Of a stretch of 20,626 nt of DNA, positions 17,827 to 20,626 are shown piece by piece; position 1 is the first letter of the stretch; every line of letters begins with the position of its first letter. Below the pieces are notes generated by a model. It was given only the letters and a program-made list of their open reading frames with translations. It was not told the origin of the DNA and did no database searches. The stretch spans positions 1 through 20,626 of the forward strand of contig CAKPMC010000016.1 in NCBI GenBank assembly GCA_934167875.1, in the 5' to 3' direction. The position numbers were made by a program, and so were the translations under genes. Origin of the DNA: an uncultured Bacilli bacterium (GTDB lineage Bacteria > Bacillota_I > Bacilli_A > RF39 > UBA660).

Positions 17827-20626
17827 ATGATGAAAAATTTTATTAAAAAACATAAGCAACAAACCATAGTTGCAGCTAGTATTTTAATTTTATTAGTAGT
17901 AACTATTGGAACAAGTTTTGCTTTTTTTAATTATGCTAAAAAAGGTACAACTGAAAACAGTATTAAGTTAGGTGAAATTACTTTTAAGTATACTGAAAAT
18001 GGTACTAATGGTAATGGTATTACTATAACTGATGCTTTTCCAATAAGTGATGAAGAAGGAAAAACTAAGACTGATAAAGGGAACTATTTTGATTTTAAAG
18101 TAGAAGCTAACTCAACAAGAAGTAATATTGAATATGAAGTAGTGGCAGAGCCAACTAAAAATAATACCTTACCACTTGATGCCATTAAGTTTTATTTAAC
18201 TGAACTAAATAATAGTGAAGAAACAGTAATAGATAGCTGTTTAAATGCTGATGGAATAGTTAAAACTTTAGATAAGTTTACCAATACTACTATTACTGGT
18301 CAAACAGGTAAAACAATTTATCAGGAAACAATACTTACTAATACTAAAGGCTATTTAAAACAATTTAGAGCAAGAATGTGGATTAGAGATGGCTTAGACA
18401 TTTCTGATGAAAAATATGAAAATAAAAGCGGTCAAATAAGAGTTAATGTTTATGCTAACGCTGATCGTTCAACCGCAGCAACTGATACTACTACACCAGA
18501 AGATACAAGAGTAGAAAGAGTAACAGCTAATAATAAATATTTATTTACAGCTGTTACTAATGAAAAATATCAATATGAATTAGTAGTGCCAAATGAAATT
18601 GATAATGTTGATATTAGTGTAATAACTACAAATATGAGTGCTAAAACATCTATTACACCAACAGAATTATTAACAAGAAGTCAAATATATAGTTTAGCTG
18701 TTGGAGAAAATTTCTTTAAAGCAACCGTTACTAGCGATGATGGAACTAAAAAACAAGATTATGTTTTAAAAGTTACGAGAGAAAAATCTAGTAACACCGG
18801 TTTAAATAGTTTAACAGTAGGAAATTATGAATTAAAACCAAGCTATTCTGATAATAATGATATTTATGAAGTACAAGTTCCAAATGAAATCACAAGTGTT
18901 GATGTTAATGCTGTTGCTAAAGAATCAACTCAGACTATTAAAGGAACTGGAACATATAATTTAAATGTTGGATCTAATGAAGTAATTGTTAATGTAACAA
19001 GTGAAAATGGAACAGTAAGAACAATTAGAATTAATGTTATTAGAAAATTACCAAATGATGCAAGTATCAATAATGTTGGAGTTAATAATTATGCGTTAAA
19101 CCACTTAGAAGGAAACATTTATACTGTAGAAGTTCCTTATGGAGTTGGTGAAATAGAAATAGCTAATATTTCTACTACTGGAGCTAATGTTACAGGAATT
19201 GGCAAGAAACAATTAAATGTTGGAAATAACGATTTTGAAGTAGCAGTAACAAGTGCTAGTGGTGAGACAACAATTAAATATATAATTCGTGTTATTAGAC
19301 AAAAAGATGCAAATAATGATTTGAAAAATTTAAATTTAACAAATTGTACAATCAGTCCGCAATTTGATAAAGACACACTAGAATATACTTGCGAAGTAGA
19401 AAGCAATGTAACAGAAACAATAATTACAGCTGAGCCTTTAAGTAATGAAGCTAAGGTAGCTGGTATTGGAAAGAAAACGTTAGCTTATGGAGTAAATACC
19501 GTAACAGTTACAGTAACAGCACAAAATGGAGAAACAAAGACATATACAATCACAGTAACAAGAAAAGCAAGTAGTGATACTACGCTAAAGAGTCTAACAG
19601 TATCAAGTGGAACATTAACACCAACCTTTGATGGAAGTAAAACAGAATATACAGTAAGTGTTCCATATAGCGTATCAACAATAACTATTGCTGCAACAGC
19701 AACAAGTAGTGAAGCAACAGTAAGTGGAACAGGAAACAAAGAATTAGTTGTTGGAACAAATAAAATAGAAGTTACAGTAACAGCACAAAATGGAGAAACA
19801 AAGACATATACAATTACAGTAACAAGAGAAAAAGATACAGATAATACATTAAAGAGTTTAAGTTTAACAAGCTGTACATTATCACCAACATTTAATGGAA
19901 ATACAACATCATATACATGTACAGTAGAAAATAATGTAACAGAAACAACAGTAACAGCTATTGCAACAAGTAGTGTAGCAACAGTAACAGGAACAGGAAC
20001 AAAACAATTAGTTGTAGGAACAAATACAATAAATATTACAGTAACATCACAAAGCGGATCAATAAAGACATATCAAATAGTAGTAACAAGAAAAGCAAGT
20101 AGTGATGCTAGCTTAAAAGAATTAACAGTATCAAGTGGAACATTAACACCAGAGTTTGATGGAAGTAAAACAGAATATACAGTAAGTGTTCCATATAGTG
20201 TAGCAACAGTAACAGTAGGAGCAACAGCAAATAATAGCGAAGCAACAGTAACAGGAACAGGAGATAAAGAACTAGTTGTAGGAAGAAATGTAATAGAAGT
20301 AAAAGTAACAGCAGGAGATAAAACAGAAAAGACATATACAATTACAATAACAAGAGCACAAGATAGTGATAATACATTAAAGAATTTAACAGTAACAAAC
20401 CATACATTAACGCCAGCATTTACAAGTGAAACAACAGCATATGAAACAACAATAGAAAATAGCGAAACAAGTATAGAAGTAATAACAGAAACAACATCAG
20501 CAAATGCAAAAGTAACAGTTAGTGGAAATAGTAACTTAAAAGTAGGAACAAATACCGTAACAGTTACAGTAACAGCACAAAATGGAGAAACAAAGACATA
20601 TACAATCACAGTAACAAGAAAAGCAA
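17827..20626 (+). CDS. Large secreted repeat protein, cadherin-like beta-sandwich domains (3' end outside window)
   Basis: Open from ATG 17827 to the window edge, 933 codons so far, no stop. The N-terminus is basic (MMKNFIKKHKQQT) with a hydrophobic segment at about 13-34 ending TSFAFF, a signal peptide or anchor of the kind seen in TasA/camelysin-like exported proteins. A beta-rich domain (about 36-225; TTENSIKLGEITFKYTE) follows and resembles that family. From about residue 233 on come eight repeats of about 88 residues matching the cadherin-like beta-sandwich (PF12733) pattern: LKxLxVxxxTLxPxF, then YTxxV, AxVxGTG, LxVGxNxIxVTVTAxxG, KTYTIxVTR. The product should be an exported surface fibre or adhesin; no sorting signal can be seen because the end is missing. 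ATG 17830 is an alternative start; GGTGAG at 17818-17823 serves either. Codon use changes along the gene: Thr is mostly ACT early and almost only ACA in the repeats. The upstream pilus genes suggest a cell-surface region, but a pilin role is not supported. Confidence 0.85.
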   Translation, partial: MMKNFIKKHKQQTIVAASILILLVVTIGTSFAFFNYAKKGTTENSIKLGEITFKYTENGTNGNGITITDAFPISDEEGKTKTDKGNYFDFKVEANSTRSNIEYEVVAEPTKNNTLPLDAIKFYLTELNNSEETVIDSCLNADGIVKTLDKFTNTTITGQTGKTIYQETILTNTKGYLKQFRARMWIRDGLDISDEKYENKSGQIRVNVYANADRSTAATDTTTPEDTRVERVTANNKYLFTAVTNEKYQYELVVPNEIDNVDISVITTNMSAKTSITPTELLTRSQIYSLAVGENFFKATVTSDDGTKKQDYVLKVTREKSSNTGLNSLTVGNYELKPSYSDNNDIYEVQVPNEITSVDVNAVAKESTQTIKGTGTYNLNVGSNEVIVNVTSENGTVRTIRINVIRKLPNDASINNVGVNNYALNHLEGNIYTVEVPYGVGEIEIANISTTGANVTGIGKKQLNVGNNDFEVAVTSASGETTIKYIIRVIRQKDANNDLKNLNLTNCTISPQFDKDTLEYTCEVESNVTETIITAEPLSNEAKVAGIGKKTLAYGVNTVTVTVTAQNGETKTYTITVTRKASSDTTLKSLTVSSGTLTPTFDGSKTEYTVSVPYSVSTITIAATATSSEATVSGTGNKELVVGTNKIEVTVTAQNGETKTYTITVTREKDTDNTLKSLSLTSCTLSPTFNGNTTSYTCTVENNVTETTVTAIATSSVATVTGTGTKQLVVGTNTINITVTSQSGSIKTYQIVVTRKASSDASLKELTVSSGTLTPEFDGSKTEYTVSVPYSVATVTVGATANNSEATVTGTGDKELVVGRNVIEVKVTAGDKTEKTYTITITRAQDSDNTLKNLTVTNHTLTPAFTSETTAYETTIENSETSIEVITETTSANAKVTVSGNSNLKVGTNTVTVTVTAQNGETKTYTITVTRKA
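18523..20625 (+). repeat. Eight in-frame 255-264-bp domain repeats
   Basis: Approximate units: 18523-18786 (degenerate), 18787-19050, 19051-19305, 19306-19569, 19570-19833, 19834-20097, 20098-20361, 20362-20625. All but the third are exactly 264 bp. The last five are the most alike. Units 19306 and 19834 carry a Cys pair (N/S-C-T and Y-T-C), while 19570 and 20098 carry none and are near-identical to each other, giving a 528-bp higher-order period. Confidence 0.85.
19494..19570 (+). repeat. Perfect 77-bp direct repeat, copy 1
   Basis: Identical base for base to 20550-20626. The two copies are 1056 bp apart, exactly four 264-bp units. It encodes the end of a beta-sandwich repeat (VTVTAQNGETKTYTITVTRKA). 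Identity at synonymous sites points to recent duplication or gene conversion. Confidence 0.9.
20550..20626 (+). repeat. Perfect 77-bp direct repeat, copy 2
   Basis: Identical to 19494-19570 and reaching the window edge, so the identical tract may be longer. Confidence 0.9.

Noticed and set aside
17827..17935. N-terminus of the repeat protein as a type IV prepilin processed by the neighbouring peptidase
   Set aside because: The hydrophobic segment is not preceded by Gly followed by a Phe/Met-x-x-x-Glu stretch; it ends in a SFA-type signal-peptide end.
20073..20609. Long minus-strand open frames opposite the repeat protein (also 19137-19406 and 19485-19739)
   Set aside because: They arise from the low-complexity ACA/GTA-rich repeat coding on the plus strand, have no ribosome sites, and translate to Val/Thr/Ser-rich or Leu-rich strings.
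18523..20625. Regular direct repeats as a CRISPR array
   Set aside because: The units are 264 bp, in frame, coding, and lack the short-repeat/unique-spacer pattern.

Overview
The window is about 30% GC and comes from a low-GC, endospore-forming Firmicute, most likely a member of Bacilli in or near the Erysipelotrichales/RF39-like lineages. Several features point there: a sigma-K gene that keeps its pro-sequence, a dnaG-rpoD-trmK-yqfQ block, a yqeG-yqeH pair, and strong Shine-Dalgarno sites (AGGAGG, AGGTGAT). TGG encodes Trp throughout. None of the 19 complete genes ends in TGA (13 TAA, 6 TAG).

Layout. 1-2420: the tail of an upstream transcript and its terminator, then truB and a murE-family ligase with altered signatures, joined by an overlapping ribosome site. 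2421-2842: a stretch without a conventional gene. I read it as a type I toxin-antitoxin locus: a 29-residue membrane peptide with its own promoter, and a convergent antisense RNA with its own promoter and terminator. 2843-3541: sigK. 3648-5201: a membrane-anchored polysaccharide deacetylase with Ig-like repeats. 5271-7789: a four-gene operon of yqeG (HAD phosphatase), yqeH (ribosome-assembly GTPase), a deoxyribosyltransferase-like protein and a nucleotidyltransferase-like protein. 7824-8348 (minus strand): a small integral membrane protein. 8431-10402: two unrecognised proteins. 10428-13286: dnaG and rpoD. 13335-15387: trmK, an unrecognised tail-anchored protein, and a minus-strand YqfQ/VrrA-like protein. 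15501-17713: pilC/gspF and a prepilin peptidase. 17827 to the window end: the start of a very large secreted protein built from 88-residue cadherin-like beta-sandwich repeats.

How it fits together. The housekeeping genes cover RNA modification (truB, trmK), ribosome assembly (yqeH), replication priming (dnaG), the main sigma factor (rpoD) and wall synthesis (murE, deacetylase). The sporulation link is sigK plus a YqfQ-like protein. Two copies of the 10-bp site TTTTGTCGAA, which contains the Spo0A box TGTCGAA, lie at nearly the same distance upstream of the -10 elements of sigK and of the unknown 439-aa gene. The 3' end is a surface-structure region: type IV pilus/type II secretion parts followed by a repeat-rich adhesin-like protein.

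Best candidates for something new: the toxin-antitoxin locus at 2436-2760, the paired 0A-like boxes, the 439-aa unknown gene under one of them, and the alternating 264-bp repeats of the surface protein. All functional calls were made by reading the sequence; no database search was run.
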